Assembly: GCA_041747855.1 (NCBI GenBank)
Contig: JBGTEJ010000043.1
Location: forward strand, 1 to 33,632
Direction: 5' to 3'
Source of the DNA: ZC4RG35 sp041747855
Lineage (GTDB): Bacteria > Actinomycetota > Acidimicrobiia > Spongiisociales > ZC4RG35
Length of the DNA: 33,632 bases
Shown: piece by piece, positions 14,859 through 23,343 of the stretch
How positions within the stretch are numbered: the first letter of the stretch is position 1
Layout of the letters: each line of letters opens with the position of its first letter
The notes under the pieces: model-generated
Told to the model about the DNA's origin: nothing
Seen by the model: only the letters and a program-made list of their open reading frames with translations
Database searches by the model: none
Made by a program: the position numbers and the translations under genes

Positions 14859-15784
14859 GCTGGTTCGCAGATCGGGGACACGGTCAGGGGTCGGCTCTCC
14901 TCGAGCGTGATGTGGAGATTCTGTTGTCCGGTCGCCCGGTCGGCAACGGGATGGAAGAACTAGAGGGCCTCCTGGCAGAGTTGAGGACCCCGGTTCCGGT
15001 TGAGCGGGACAGTCCTGATATCACCAGACTCCTCATCGAGGCGGCGCGTCTAGCTCGCAAGGCGGACCTGAATCCTGCCCTGCCAAGAGTCGCTACCAGA
15101 GTGAGATTCCCGGCATGGTCCCCCGCCGCCGCAGTCGCAGCGATCGTGCTCGTTTTCGGCGCGGTTCCGACCGCGGTCGCCGCCAATACAGCTGCTCCCG
15201 GTGATCCGCTGTACGTGATCGACCGAGCCTTGGAGCGGATCGGAGTGTTTGCCGGAGGATTCGAGGAGCGAATCGCCGAAGTCGAACACCTCAATGACAC
15301 AGGTCGTCACGGGGAAGCTCTGACACATCTCGACGCCTCGCTCGACGAGGTCAGAGGTCGGCTCGGAGATCGACAGTTCTCAATGGCCTTCATCCAGCTG
15401 GAACTGGCACATAGTGCATTGGGTTCCGAGGCGTCCGACCTGGTCGACAAGGTAAGACGGAGCCTTGGCGGACCCAGCACGGGAGAAAACCAAGGTCTGG
15501 GAAACGGGAATCAGGGTTCGGGTAATCAGGGTCAGGGGAACCAGACCCCAGGCTCGGGAAATCAGGGTCAGGGTTCGGGTAATCAGGGCACCTCTGGAAA
15601 TCAGGGTCAGGGTTCGGGTAACCAGGGCACTCCTGGGAATCAGGGTCAGGGGAACGAGACCCCAGGCTCGGGTAATCAGGGCACCCCGGGGAATCAGGGT
15701 CAGGGGAACCAGAACTCGGGCCCAGGGAAGACTGATGCGCCAGGGTCCGACAAGCCCGGTCGAGGACTCGGTCGCGACCGTTAG
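14855..15784 (+). CDS. Membrane protein with DUF5667-like domain and Gly/Asn/Gln repeat tail (putative anti-sigma partner)
   Basis: This 309-residue protein is translationally coupled to the ECF sigma gene. Residues 1-87 are cytoplasmic, with acidic helices (MEELEGLLAELRTP) that could bind the sigma factor. One TM helix spans about 90-110 and leads to NTAAPGDPLYVIDRALERI, typical of DUF5667 proteins, and helices to about residue 200. The last 100 residues are a tail of repeated GNQGQG/SGNQGT units ending in basic residues. No zinc-binding HxxxCxxC anti-sigma motif is seen, so if it controls the sigma factor it is not of the ZAS type. The anti-sigma role is inferred from gene order and topology. 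Confidence 0.78.
   Translation: MSWFADRGHGQGSALLERDVEILLSGRPVGNGMEELEGLLAELRTPVPVERDSPDITRLLIEAARLARKADLNPALPRVATRVRFPAWSPAAAVAAIVLVFGAVPTAVAANTAAPGDPLYVIDRALERIGVFAGGFEERIAEVEHLNDTGRHGEALTHLDASLDEVRGRLGDRQFSMAFIQLELAHSALGSEASDLVDKVRRSLGGPSTGENQGLGNGNQGSGNQGQGNQTPGSGNQGQGSGNQGTSGNQGQGSGNQGTPGNQGQGNETPGSGNQGTPGNQGQGNQNSGPGKTDAPGSDKPGRGLGRDR
15485..15725 (+). repeat. Tandem GNQ-coding repeat, G-rich
   Basis: Short units such as GGGAATCAGGGTCAGGG are repeated with variation and encode GNQGQG/GNQGTPG. Frequent GGG runs on the plus strand could form G-quadruplexes, and the repeats should be prone to length change by slippage. Confidence 0.8.
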
Positions 15785-15890
15785 CCATTAGTCTCGCCTT
15801 GCCCGTCTCCGAGCCTCTGTCTGAGGTCAAGTACTCGGCGGAGGACCAGCTTCGAGTGGCTGTGCCCTGCAACCGCCGAGACTGAAGCCG

Positions 15891-15896
15891 TAGGAT
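15891..15896 (+). promoter_or_regulatory. -10-like TAGGAT before the second alpha/beta hydrolase
   Basis: TAGGAT followed by 7 nt reaches an in-frame ATC at 15904, not a standard start codon. The first standard in-frame start is GTG 15925. The transcript start predicted from the box would be near 15903. Confidence 0.35.
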
Positions 15897-15924
15897 CGAA
15901 ACAATCAACCAGGGCTACCTCGAT

Positions 15925-16779
15925 GTGGGAGGGGCTGAGCTGTACTACCGGGCGGTCGGCGAAGGCCCCCCGTTGCTCGTGTTACACGGGGGTCCTGAGT
16001 TCGACCATACCTATCTGCTTCCCGAGATCGATCTTCTCGCCCATCGGCTTCGGGTCCTGTGTTATGACCAACGTGGCCGCGGCAGGTCGGCCCATGATGT
16101 CGAACCCGAGAGTGTCACCATCGAGTCGGAAATCGAGGACATCGAATTGCTGCGCGGCCACCTTGGGTTGGAGCACATCGCGGTTCTTGGCCACTCTTGG
16201 GGTGGCCTTCTCGCCGCCGAGTACGCGGTGCGTCACCCTGAAAGAGTGTCTCGGCTGATCCTCATGAACACCGCTCCGCTCACGCACCAGGCATTCCACT
16301 TCTTCCGTACCGCACTTCGGGAGTCGCGCTTACCTGAGGACCTGGAGATCATGCAACGGCTGGCCGCGACCCCCGAGTATCAGGCGGGCGATGTCGAGAT
16401 GGACAACCTGTACTGCAGTCTCCACTTCAAGCCCACGATCGCGGATCCGAAGCTCTTGAATGAGCTGGTGGGGCGTCTATGGGTCAACTTCACACCCGCG
16501 ACCATCCTCCTGGCTCGTACCATCGCCGGGCGACTGGCGGAGCAGACGTGGATGTTGCCCGGATACGATGTTCTTGGCCGCTTGAGCGACGTTGCGCCAC
16601 CCACCCTCGTGTTGCATGGCGAGTCCGACTTCATCCCGCTGACGATCGCCCAGGCGATCGCCATGAGACTCGACCAATCGAGACTCGAGGTGATCGAGGG
16701 GTGTGGGCACTTCGCCTACGCCGAGCAACCCGAGCTCCTGGCGGGGATCATCGCCGACTTCGTTCTAGGCGTCCGCTAG
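15925..16779 (+). CDS. Alpha/beta hydrolase, proline iminopeptidase-like
   Basis: This protein of 284 residues (from GTG 15925) has a complete alpha/beta hydrolase fold with HGGPEFDHTYLLPE (oxyanion region), VLCYDQRGRGRS, the nucleophile elbow LGHSWGG, Asp in HGESDFIP and His in CGHFAYAE near the end. The combination of HGGP, DQRGxGxS and GHSWGG is typical of proline iminopeptidases and close esterases, but exact substrate preference cannot be read. The true start may lie upstream: the in-frame sequence TINQGYLDV before GTG looks like the usual first strand, yet contains no ATG/GTG/TTG. ATG 15923 is out of frame. The stop shares the CTAG tetramer with the convergent FAD oxidoreductase gene. 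Confidence 0.88.
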   Translation: MGGAELYYRAVGEGPPLLVLHGGPEFDHTYLLPEIDLLAHRLRVLCYDQRGRGRSAHDVEPESVTIESEIEDIELLRGHLGLEHIAVLGHSWGGLLAAEYAVRHPERVSRLILMNTAPLTHQAFHFFRTALRESRLPEDLEIMQRLAATPEYQAGDVEMDNLYCSLHFKPTIADPKLLNELVGRLWVNFTPATILLARTIAGRLAEQTWMLPGYDVLGRLSDVAPPTLVLHGESDFIPLTIAQAIAMRLDQSRLEVIEGCGHFAYAEQPELLAGIIADFVLGVR

Positions 16780-18374
16780 CGGGCTGCGCCCTTCGCCAGA
16801 TCTCCGAGGATCTGCTGACTGGCGAACCGTCCCGGTGCACCCATGACGCATCCACCCGGGTGGGTCCCTGACCCACACTGGTAGTAGCCCTCGATGGGGG
16901 TCCGATACTGGTTCCAGCCGGGTGCCGGTCTGAAAAAGAACATCTGTGGCGCCAGGAACTCTCCGGCGAAGATGTTGCCCTCGCTCAGTCCCACCGTCCG
17001 CTCGATGTCCAACGGGGTGACCACCTCACGATGCAGCACCAGGCTCCCGAAACCGGGGAAGACCTCCTCGAGGCGCTGCTGGACGACATCACCGAACCGA
17101 TCCCGCTCGGTGTCCCAATCTGACTCTCGCAGGTGATAGGGGGCGTACTGGATGAAACACGACATGACCGCTTTTCCGGGAGGAGCCATGTCCGGGTCGA
17201 CGTTCGACTGGATACACCCGTCGATGTAGGGCTTCTGGCTGTACCACCCGTACTTGGCATCGTCGAAGGCGCGCTCCAGATAGTCGAGGCTGGGTCCGAT
17301 GTTGAGGAAACCCCGATAGTGATCGGAGCGGCCCTCGAGGCCCGGGTAGGTGGGGTTGGCGTCGAGGGCGAAGTTGACCTTCGCCGAGGTCCCATCGAAC
17401 TTGAACCGACGGATGTCCTCGACCAGATCGGCAGGCAACTCCCTCGGATCGACCAGCCGCATGAAGGTGTTCCTCGGGTCGAGGGCACTCACCACCGTGG
17501 AGGCGTGGAACTCGGTCCCGTCCTCGAGGGCAACTCCGGTCGCCTTTCCGTTCTTGGTGAGGACCGACTCCACCGGCGACTCGAGCCTGATCTCCGCCCC
17601 GTACGACTCCGCCGCCCGTGCCAGTACCTGAGTGAACCCACCGTTGCCTCCCTTGTGGAAGGCCCATGAGCCGTAGTCACCGTCATGCTCGCCGAACGAG
17701 TGGTAGAGGAGCACCAGTCCGGAACCCTGCGACCGGGGACCGACTTTGGTTCCGATGATCCCAGAGGAGGCCAGCCAGCCCTGCATGATGTCGGTCTCGA
17801 AGTAATGCTCCAGAATGTCGGCTGAGCTGCCGGTCAAAAGTCGCATCAGATTGTGCAGGACCCGCGGAGGAAGGTCAGCGAGATAGGAGCCGATGGCTGC
17901 CATACGGGCTCGCTCCTCAGGATCCTTTGAAGTGATGTCCGGAGGGATCGAGTCCATCAGTGGCCTGATGGCATGCACGACCTGCTCCATCATGTGCCCA
18001 TAGGCGTCGTAGGCGTCGGCGTCGTGCTTGGAGTGACGGGCTATCTCGTGGTGGTTCTGGTTTTTGTCCTGCCCGAGGAAGAGGTAGTCACCATCCTCGG
18101 TGGGGGCGAACTTGGAAGGCATGAGCAGAGGCATGAACCCGTGTTTGGTCAACTCCAACTCGTGGATGATCTCTGGGCGAAGCAGACTCAAGGCGTAGGA
18201 GAAGGTGGTGAAACTGAATCCGGGGTACAACTCCTCGGTGATTGCCGCACCCCCTACGAGATGACGGCGCTCCAGGATCAGAGTGCGAAGACCTGCCCGG
18301 GCCAGATAGGCGCCATTCACCAGGCCGTTGTGTCCGGCTCCGATGACGATTGCGTCGTAGTTGTTCGCAGACAT
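16776..18374 (-). CDS. FAD-dependent oxidoreductase, PYROXD2/CrtI-like
   Basis: This 532-residue flavoprotein has the N-terminal dinucleotide-binding motif VIGAGHNGLVNGAYLARAG and the phytoene-desaturase-like ending YYQCGSGTHPGGCVMGAPGR. Internal segments such as GSGLVLLYHSFGE, GGNGGFTQVLARAAESYGAEI, TVVSALDPRNTF and FIQYAPYHLRESDW agree with the PYROXD2-like branch of the CrtI/amine oxidase superfamily. Substrates of this branch are poorly known, so it could oxidise an amine or another small molecule. It starts at ATG 18374, 2 nt after the stop of the GcvT-like gene, so the two are co-translated. It is the last gene of the ten-gene minus-strand cluster, and its TAG stop overlaps the convergent hydrolase stop in CTAG. 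Confidence 0.88.
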   Translation of the reverse strand: MSANNYDAIVIGAGHNGLVNGAYLARAGLRTLILERRHLVGGAAITEELYPGFSFTTFSYALSLLRPEIIHELELTKHGFMPLLMPSKFAPTEDGDYLFLGQDKNQNHHEIARHSKHDADAYDAYGHMMEQVVHAIRPLMDSIPPDITSKDPEERARMAAIGSYLADLPPRVLHNLMRLLTGSSADILEHYFETDIMQGWLASSGIIGTKVGPRSQGSGLVLLYHSFGEHDGDYGSWAFHKGGNGGFTQVLARAAESYGAEIRLESPVESVLTKNGKATGVALEDGTEFHASTVVSALDPRNTFMRLVDPRELPADLVEDIRRFKFDGTSAKVNFALDANPTYPGLEGRSDHYRGFLNIGPSLDYLERAFDDAKYGWYSQKPYIDGCIQSNVDPDMAPPGKAVMSCFIQYAPYHLRESDWDTERDRFGDVVQQRLEEVFPGFGSLVLHREVVTPLDIERTVGLSEGNIFAGEFLAPQMFFFRPAPGWNQYRTPIEGYYQCGSGTHPGGCVMGAPGRFASQQILGDLAKGAAR

Positions 18375-18376
18375 GG

Positions 18377-19576
18377 TCAGGCAGTCTTCCTCGGTGGGTT
18401 GTAGAAGGGCATTCTGGTCACCTCCGCAGCCACCATCTCGTATCGATGATCGATGGTGACTTCGAGGTCGATCCTCGTGCCTGGTTTGGCCAGGTCGGGT
18501 CTCACCCTGGCGATTCCGATGTGCCGTTGCAACATGGGTGAGTAACAGAAGCTCGGGGTCCAGCCAATCTGCTCCACGTTCTTGTCGTAGAGCATCATCG
18601 CCCCCGACATCGGCTGATGATCTTTGGGGGGCACCATTCCCCGACTGTTGTGGACACGGTTCCAGTCCTGCCAGTCCGCCATGATCCCCACTGTCCTCCA
18701 TCGAGCGGAGTCCTCCCTCAATGCCTTCTCGATGGCGCGTCGGCCGATGAACGATCGGTCGTCGTCGGCCAGGTCGCGAAGCATCCAGCCCATGTTGAGT
18801 TCGTGGGGTGTCGCCCTCTGGTCGTCGTTCCAGGCGAAACGCGCCGAGTCGAAGTCGATGTCGATGAGGATCAGACCGGCCTCGATACGAGTGGTCATCA
18901 GTGCGTCCTGTCCGAAGGGGATCACACCGTATGGGGATGCCACCTCGAACAGAAGGTCCCAGGTGTCGACAGCGTCGTCGGAGCCAACCCATATCTCGTA
19001 GCCCAGGTCGCCGGTGTATCCGGTCCTCGAGATCCACACCGGCGCATTTCCGATCTTGGACTCCGTTAACCGGAAGTAGCCCAGTCCATCCACCTCCGGG
19101 GCCAGCTTGGAGAGGAGATCTTTTGAATATGGCCCCTGAAAGGCGAGGGCACCGAATTGCTCGGAAACGTCCACGATCGAAACCGAGTAGCCCGACGCGA
19201 GGTCGTCGAGGTACGCCTGATTTTGACGGGCTGCGGTCAGCAGGAACTCGTTCGCCGACAGTCGGAGGATCACCCCATCTTCGAGTACCCAACCCTCGTC
19301 GTTGCACCATGCGGTGTATTGGGCTTGCCCTGGCTGGCACTTTCTTATGTCCCGTGTCAGGACACCGGCCAGGAAGCGCTCGGCGTCCCTGCCCTCGATC
19401 CGGTACTTGTAGAGGGGCGATGTGTCGAAGACCCCGGCCGAGTTTCGCACCGCGAAGTACTCGAACTTGTCCGAAACCTGATACCGGTCGGCGGCCAGAT
19501 AGCCGGACCAATGACTCCACAGGCCGGTCTGGTTGGCCGCTGAGGTGCGAGGGTGGAAGGGGGTGTGACGGATCAT
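18377..19576 (-). CDS. GcvT-like aminomethyltransferase (folate-dependent)
   Basis: This 399-residue protein of the GcvT/YgfZ/DmdA superfamily contains FAVRNSAGVFDTSPLYKYRIEG, FLAGVLTRDIRKCQPGQAQY, FQGPYSKDLLSKLAP, and the folate-binding signature RTGYTGDLGYEIWV (with Tyr-Thr-Gly-Asp). The C-terminal OB-like part is also present (PFYNPPRK end). Family members transfer aminomethyl or methyl groups to tetrahydrofolate from glycine-cleavage intermediates, sarcosine/dimethylglycine, DMSP or methoxylated aromatics. No GcvP or GcvH is nearby, so it is not the glycine cleavage T protein but likely a catabolic relative. ATG 19576 has a weak Shine-Dalgarno; it lies 41 bp after the OppF-like stop. It pairs with the FAD oxidoreductase. 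Confidence 0.87.
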   Translation of the reverse strand: MIRHTPFHPRTSAANQTGLWSHWSGYLAADRYQVSDKFEYFAVRNSAGVFDTSPLYKYRIEGRDAERFLAGVLTRDIRKCQPGQAQYTAWCNDEGWVLEDGVILRLSANEFLLTAARQNQAYLDDLASGYSVSIVDVSEQFGALAFQGPYSKDLLSKLAPEVDGLGYFRLTESKIGNAPVWISRTGYTGDLGYEIWVGSDDAVDTWDLLFEVASPYGVIPFGQDALMTTRIEAGLILIDIDFDSARFAWNDDQRATPHELNMGWMLRDLADDDRSFIGRRAIEKALREDSARWRTVGIMADWQDWNRVHNSRGMVPPKDHQPMSGAMMLYDKNVEQIGWTPSFCYSPMLQRHIGIARVRPDLAKPGTRIDLEVTIDHRYEMVAAEVTRMPFYNPPRKTA

Positions 19577-19617
19577 GGTTCGCCAATGGCACTGTACAGG
19601 GCGGGATTGCACCAGGT

Positions 19618-20598
19618 CTATGGTGTTTGCTCCTCCACCGCCCAGCAGGCTGCGGCACGTGTCGACTCGACTGAAACCGATCCCGGGTCCATGTTCCGGC
19701 ATCGCTCCTCGATCGACAGCGGGAGCAGCCCCGACTGAAGAAGGGGACAGCGTGGGTGGAACCGGCAGCCCGATGGCACCTGTTTCAGGTCGGGGATCTC
19801 GCCGGTGAGAACCTGCGGCTCGACGCCCTGTGCATCAGGGACCACCGAGAGCAGGGCCTTGGTATACGGGTGGAGGGGTGCGGTTAGAAGCTCCTCGGCG
19901 GTGCCTATCTCGACGATCCTGCCCAGGTACATGACCGCGATGCGATCGGCGATGTTCCAGGCCAGGCCGAGGTCGTGGGTCACCACCAAAACGGCCAGTC
20001 CCATGTCGTCGACCAGTCCCCGGAGCAGACCGAGGATCTCACCCCTGATCGAGGCATCGAGACTGGCAACCGGCTCATCGGCGAGCAGGAGGGCCGGCTC
20101 CATCACCAGGGCGCCAGCGATAACGACACGTTGACGTTGGCCGCCGGAGATCTGGTGGGCGTAGAGATGGAAGAAGTGTTCCGGAGGACGAAGACCGGAC
20201 CTGGCAAGGGCCCCTGCAACCAGTTCCTCCTCGTTCTCGCGCCGTCCTCTGATACGGAGACCTTCGGCGACGATCTCGTAGATGGTGTGCCGGGGATTGA
20301 GGGCACCGGTCGGGTCCTGGAAGACCATCTGGATAGTGGGGTCGTTGAAGATCCGATGTCCGCGTCGCGCCGAAACCCAGTCGGGCTCCTCACCCCTCAG
20401 TTTGATCCCACCAGAGGTGATGGATTGCAGCCCTTGGAGGGCCCGAATCAGGGTGGTCTTGCCCGACCCGGACTCTCCGACCAGAGCCACGACCTCGCCG
20501 GGCATGATCCGTATCGAGGCGCCGTCGACGGCGCGGGCAGATCCGAAGTGGACATGGATGTCCTCGGCATCGATCAGGGGGGTCACGCCAGGATGCAT
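19618..20598 (-). CDS. Oligopeptide/dipeptide ABC transporter ATP-binding protein (OppF/DppF-like)
   Basis: This 326-residue cytoplasmic ATPase has Walker A GESGSGKTT, signature ISGGQRQRV, Walker B LLLADEP and H-loop VVTHD, all intact. The C-terminal oligo_HPY domain is recognisable from HPYTKALLSVVPD and PSGCRFHPRCPL; the following cysteine pattern is slightly irregular compared with the usual CPxxxxxC arrangement. ATG 20598 is supported by GGAGG (20604-20608) 5 nt upstream and overlaps the OppD-like gene by 16 bp; the in-frame GTG at 20586 has no such site. It forms the ATPase heterodimer of the importer with the preceding gene. Confidence 0.93.
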   Translation of the reverse strand: MHPGVTPLIDAEDIHVHFGSARAVDGASIRIMPGEVVALVGESGSGKTTLIRALQGLQSITSGGIKLRGEEPDWVSARRGHRIFNDPTIQMVFQDPTGALNPRHTIYEIVAEGLRIRGRRENEEELVAGALARSGLRPPEHFFHLYAHQISGGQRQRVVIAGALVMEPALLLADEPVASLDASIRGEILGLLRGLVDDMGLAVLVVTHDLGLAWNIADRIAVMYLGRIVEIGTAEELLTAPLHPYTKALLSVVPDAQGVEPQVLTGEIPDLKQVPSGCRFHPRCPLLQSGLLPLSIEERCRNMDPGSVSVESTRAAACWAVEEQTP

Positions 20599-21545
20599 GC
20601 CGCCCTCCTGTCCGGTGCCGAGACCCGGAGGGCAGGCTCGGCGTCCAGGCACTCCGGGATGGCCAGAGGGCAACGGGGATTGAAAGGGCAGCCGGGTGGC
20701 AGATTCCCCGGCATCGGAGGGTCACCACCAAGACCCGAAGGCGACATTCGTGACGACATGTCCCCGATGACAGGAAAGGCGGCAGCCAGACCACGGGTGT
20801 AGGGATGAGTCGGCTCGGAGAACACCTCGTTGGCCACACCTTCTTCGACGATCCGTCCGGCATACATGACGGCCAGCCGCTCGCAAGTGGTGGTCAGCAC
20901 CGATAGGTCATGGGTTATGAAGAGGAGGGCCAGGTTGCGTTCCCTCTTCAGCTCGGCGAGGAGGGCGAGGACCTGGGCCTGGACCATGACATCGAGGGCG
21001 GTGGTTGGCTCGTCAGCGATCAGTAACAACGGGTCGCAAGCCAGGGCCATTGCGATGAGGACGCGTTGGCGCTGACCGCCGGACAGCTGGTGCGGGAAGG
21101 AGTCGGCCCTCGACGAGGGGATGCCGACACTCCCAAGCAGTTCGGAAACTCGGGTCCGCGCCTGGGTCTTCGAGGACGCCGTCCTGTGGACCAACATGGG
21201 CTCTGCTATCTGCTCACCGACGGTCTGTACCGGGTTGAGGGCGTGGAGGGCGCCCTGGAACACGATGGCGCCGGTCTTCCATCGCACAGCCCTCAAACCA
21301 CCAGGGTTGAGACTGAGAACGTCGCGACCGTCGAGGACGATCTCGCCCGTAACCTCGGTCGTCTCCGGTAGGAGCCGAAGGACGGCTCCGGCGATCGTTG
21401 ACTTGCCACACCCCGACTCCCCGGCCAGCCCTAGCGATCCGCCCCGGGCAATTTCCATGTCGACGCCCCTGACCGCAGGGACCGGGCCGGAGTTGGTGTG
21501 ATAGGTGACGTGCAGATCTTTGACCGAGAGCACCGTGTCGCTCAT
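20583..21545 (-). CDS. Oligopeptide/dipeptide ABC transporter ATP-binding protein (OppD/DppD-like)
   Basis: This 320-residue ATPase of the peptide/nickel importer family has Walker A GESGCGKST, signature LSGGQRQRV, Walker B LLLIADEPTTALD and H-loop ITHDLS. The C-terminal oligo_HPY region contains HPYTRGLAAAFP and PPGCPFNPRCPLAIPECL with the expected cysteines of this family. ATG 21545 overlaps the permease stop as ATGA. All ATPase motifs are intact, so the importer should be functional. Confidence 0.94.
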   Translation of the reverse strand: MSDTVLSVKDLHVTYHTNSGPVPAVRGVDMEIARGGSLGLAGESGCGKSTIAGAVLRLLPETTEVTGEIVLDGRDVLSLNPGGLRAVRWKTGAIVFQGALHALNPVQTVGEQIAEPMLVHRTASSKTQARTRVSELLGSVGIPSSRADSFPHQLSGGQRQRVLIAMALACDPLLLIADEPTTALDVMVQAQVLALLAELKRERNLALLFITHDLSVLTTTCERLAVMYAGRIVEEGVANEVFSEPTHPYTRGLAAAFPVIGDMSSRMSPSGLGGDPPMPGNLPPGCPFNPRCPLAIPECLDAEPALRVSAPDRRAACILA

Positions 21546-22435
21546 CGTCGACCGCCCAGCTTGGGGTCGGCGATCTCTTCGAGGGTTCGCCCGATCATGG
21601 TGAAGGCCAGGACGACGATGAGGATTCCAACACCCGCTGGTACGAAGTACCACCAGGCGTTGCGGGTCATCGCCCCGCTCGTAAATGCCTCCTCCAAGGT
21701 CTTTCCCCACGACGGGTTTCTCGGATTTCCCAGTCCGAGGAAGGAGAGCGAGGTCTCTGCCAGGATCGAAATGGGGATGGCGAGGGTGGCGTTGGCAAGG
21801 ATCAACCCACTCACATTGGGGAGGATGTGACGAGCGATTATGTGTCTGTTGCTGGCTCCGAGAGACCGCGATCGGTCGACGAACAGTCTTTGCTTCACGG
21901 TCAGAACCTGGGACCGGATGAGACGGGCCATCCAAGGCCAGGAACTGATCCCGATGACCAGGATGATGTTCCACATCGACCTGCCCAATATCGAGGCCAG
22001 CACGATGGCCAGAGGCAGGAACGGTATTACCAGGAACCATTCGGTGAATCGCATCAGGAGGGCGTCCACTCGACCACCCCTGAAGCCGGCGATGATCCCA
22101 ATGGTGGCGCCGATCGCCATGGTGACTGCGGTGGCGGCCACACCGACGAAAAGGCTGACTCTGGAGCCCCAGACGAACTGAGCCCAGACCGAGCGTCGCA
22201 GATGGTCGGTGCCAAGTGGTGCGAACTCACCCGGAGACGCCCATTGGGGGTTCCCCTCCGCCCTGGCAACTACCGGGTTGAGCGCTGACTGATCCACAAT
22301 GAGGGGTGCGGCCAGAGCAAGACTGGCGAACACAAGGAGAATCACGAGACCCGCCATTCCCTGCTTCGAACTTCTGAACTGACTCCAGATCCGGCGGGCA
22401 GCCGCCTTCCTCCTCTTGCGGGTGAGACTGGTCAT
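21542..22435 (-). CDS. Oligopeptide ABC transporter permease (OppC/DppC-like)
   Basis: This 297-residue membrane permease has the N-terminal cytoplasmic basic segment and first TM (GLVILLVFASLALAAPLIV) of the OppC type, then a periplasmic part with FAPLGTDHLRRSVWAQFVWG, and the EAA-like loop RSLGASNRHIIARHILPN before the last helices. Length is normal. ATG 22435 is preceded by GGAGGAGG and overlaps the upstream permease stop by ATGA. It forms the translocation pore with the OppB-like protein. Confidence 0.93.
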   Translation of the reverse strand: MTSLTRKRRKAAARRIWSQFRSSKQGMAGLVILLVFASLALAAPLIVDQSALNPVVARAEGNPQWASPGEFAPLGTDHLRRSVWAQFVWGSRVSLFVGVAATAVTMAIGATIGIIAGFRGGRVDALLMRFTEWFLVIPFLPLAIVLASILGRSMWNIILVIGISSWPWMARLIRSQVLTVKQRLFVDRSRSLGASNRHIIARHILPNVSGLILANATLAIPISILAETSLSFLGLGNPRNPSWGKTLEEAFTSGAMTRNAWWYFVPAGVGILIVVLAFTMIGRTLEEIADPKLGGRR

Positions 22436-23343
22436 ACCTCCTCCACCCTGGGGTCGAGATACAGGTAGAGGACGTCTGCGAACAGATTGAACAGGATCAC
22501 CGACGCCGAGAAGAGGAGGAAGAGGCCCTGGAGCATGGGAAAGTCGGGACCACGTATCGCCTGGGCGGTGGCTTGCCCCAGACCCGGCCATGAGAACACA
22601 GCCTCGACGGCAATCGCCCCCGACAGGATGAACCCGAGATTGAGTGCGGCGAGGGTCACGACCGGGAGTAGGGCGTTGGGTAGGGCGTGACGATTGCGTA
22701 CGACGCGGTCGCGGAGCCCTTTCGCCCGGGCCACGGTCAGATAGTCCTCCGACATCACCTCCAGGAGCGAACTTCGGGTGACCAGGGCGTACTCGCCGAG
22801 ATAGGCGATGGTGAGTGTCATCGCCGGGAGGGTGAGGTGCTTTAGGTAGTCGAGCACCGCCGGCAGACCGGTGAGGGTGACTCCGATGGTGCCCATGCCG
22901 CCGATGGGCAACCAACCGAGGACGACAGAGAATCCCACCAGCAGCAGCATCCCGAGCCAGAAGTCGGGAAGCGAATAGAAGACCATGGTCCCCGAGGTGA
23001 TGAAGCGGTCCTTCCAGGTGTTCCTACGCCATGCCGCCACGATGCCCCCCATGGTCCCGAAGATTCCGGCTAGGAGAGCGGAGGATCCGAGGAGGGCGAG
23101 CGTGGCTGGCAACCGGGCCATGATCTCACTCCAGACCGGTTGCCGGCTGTGATAAGAGACACCGAGGTTGAGGGTGAACGTCTCCCGTAGGTAGTAGAGG
23201 AACTGGGTGAACAGGGGCTGATCCAGTCCGAAGGCGGCTCTGAGATTCTCCTGCAATTCCCTCGGGATGTTCCGACCCCGGAACATGTGGGCCAGGGGGT
23301 CGGTCTGGACGATCCGGAAGAGGAAAAAATTGAAACAGACCAC
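22432..23343 (-). CDS. Oligopeptide ABC transporter permease (OppB/DppB-like), start unresolved
   Basis: This permease has the OppB pattern: QENLRAAFGLDQPLFTQFLYYL, helices with LGSSALLAGIFGTMGGIVAA, LAYLGEYALVTRSSLLE-type loop, and the EAA-like RAKGLRDRVVRNRHALPNALLPV. Length from GTG 23343 is 303 residues. That start would cut into the first TM helix, because the frame upstream continues as KLILRKLVGSLLTLIF, the expected OppB N-terminus. Between TAG 23434-23436 (the stop of the binding protein, same frame) and GTG 23343 there are 30 codons with no ATG, GTG or TTG. A CTG start (23388 is best placed) or readthrough of the TAG may apply, or the sequence may contain an error. Confidence 0.88.
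   Translation of the reverse strand: MVCFNFFLFRIVQTDPLAHMFRGRNIPRELQENLRAAFGLDQPLFTQFLYYLRETFTLNLGVSYHSRQPVWSEIMARLPATLALLGSSALLAGIFGTMGGIVAAWRRNTWKDRFITSGTMVFYSLPDFWLGMLLLVGFSVVLGWLPIGGMGTIGVTLTGLPAVLDYLKHLTLPAMTLTIAYLGEYALVTRSSLLEVMSEDYLTVARAKGLRDRVVRNRHALPNALLPVVTLAALNLGFILSGAIAVEAVFSWPGLGQATAQAIRGPDFPMLQGLFLLFSASVILFNLFADVLYLYLDPRVEEV

Noticed and set aside
15465..15791. Alternative-frame ORF within the GNQ repeat
   Set aside because: It is an open frame generated by the repeats; the coupled frame from ATG 14855 continues through and matches the protein family.
18377..19658. 960-codon open frame fusing upstream sequence to the FAD oxidoreductase
   Set aside because: The upstream part is Arg/Pro/Gly-rich and antisense in register to the GcvT-like gene; the oxidoreductase starts at ATG 18374.
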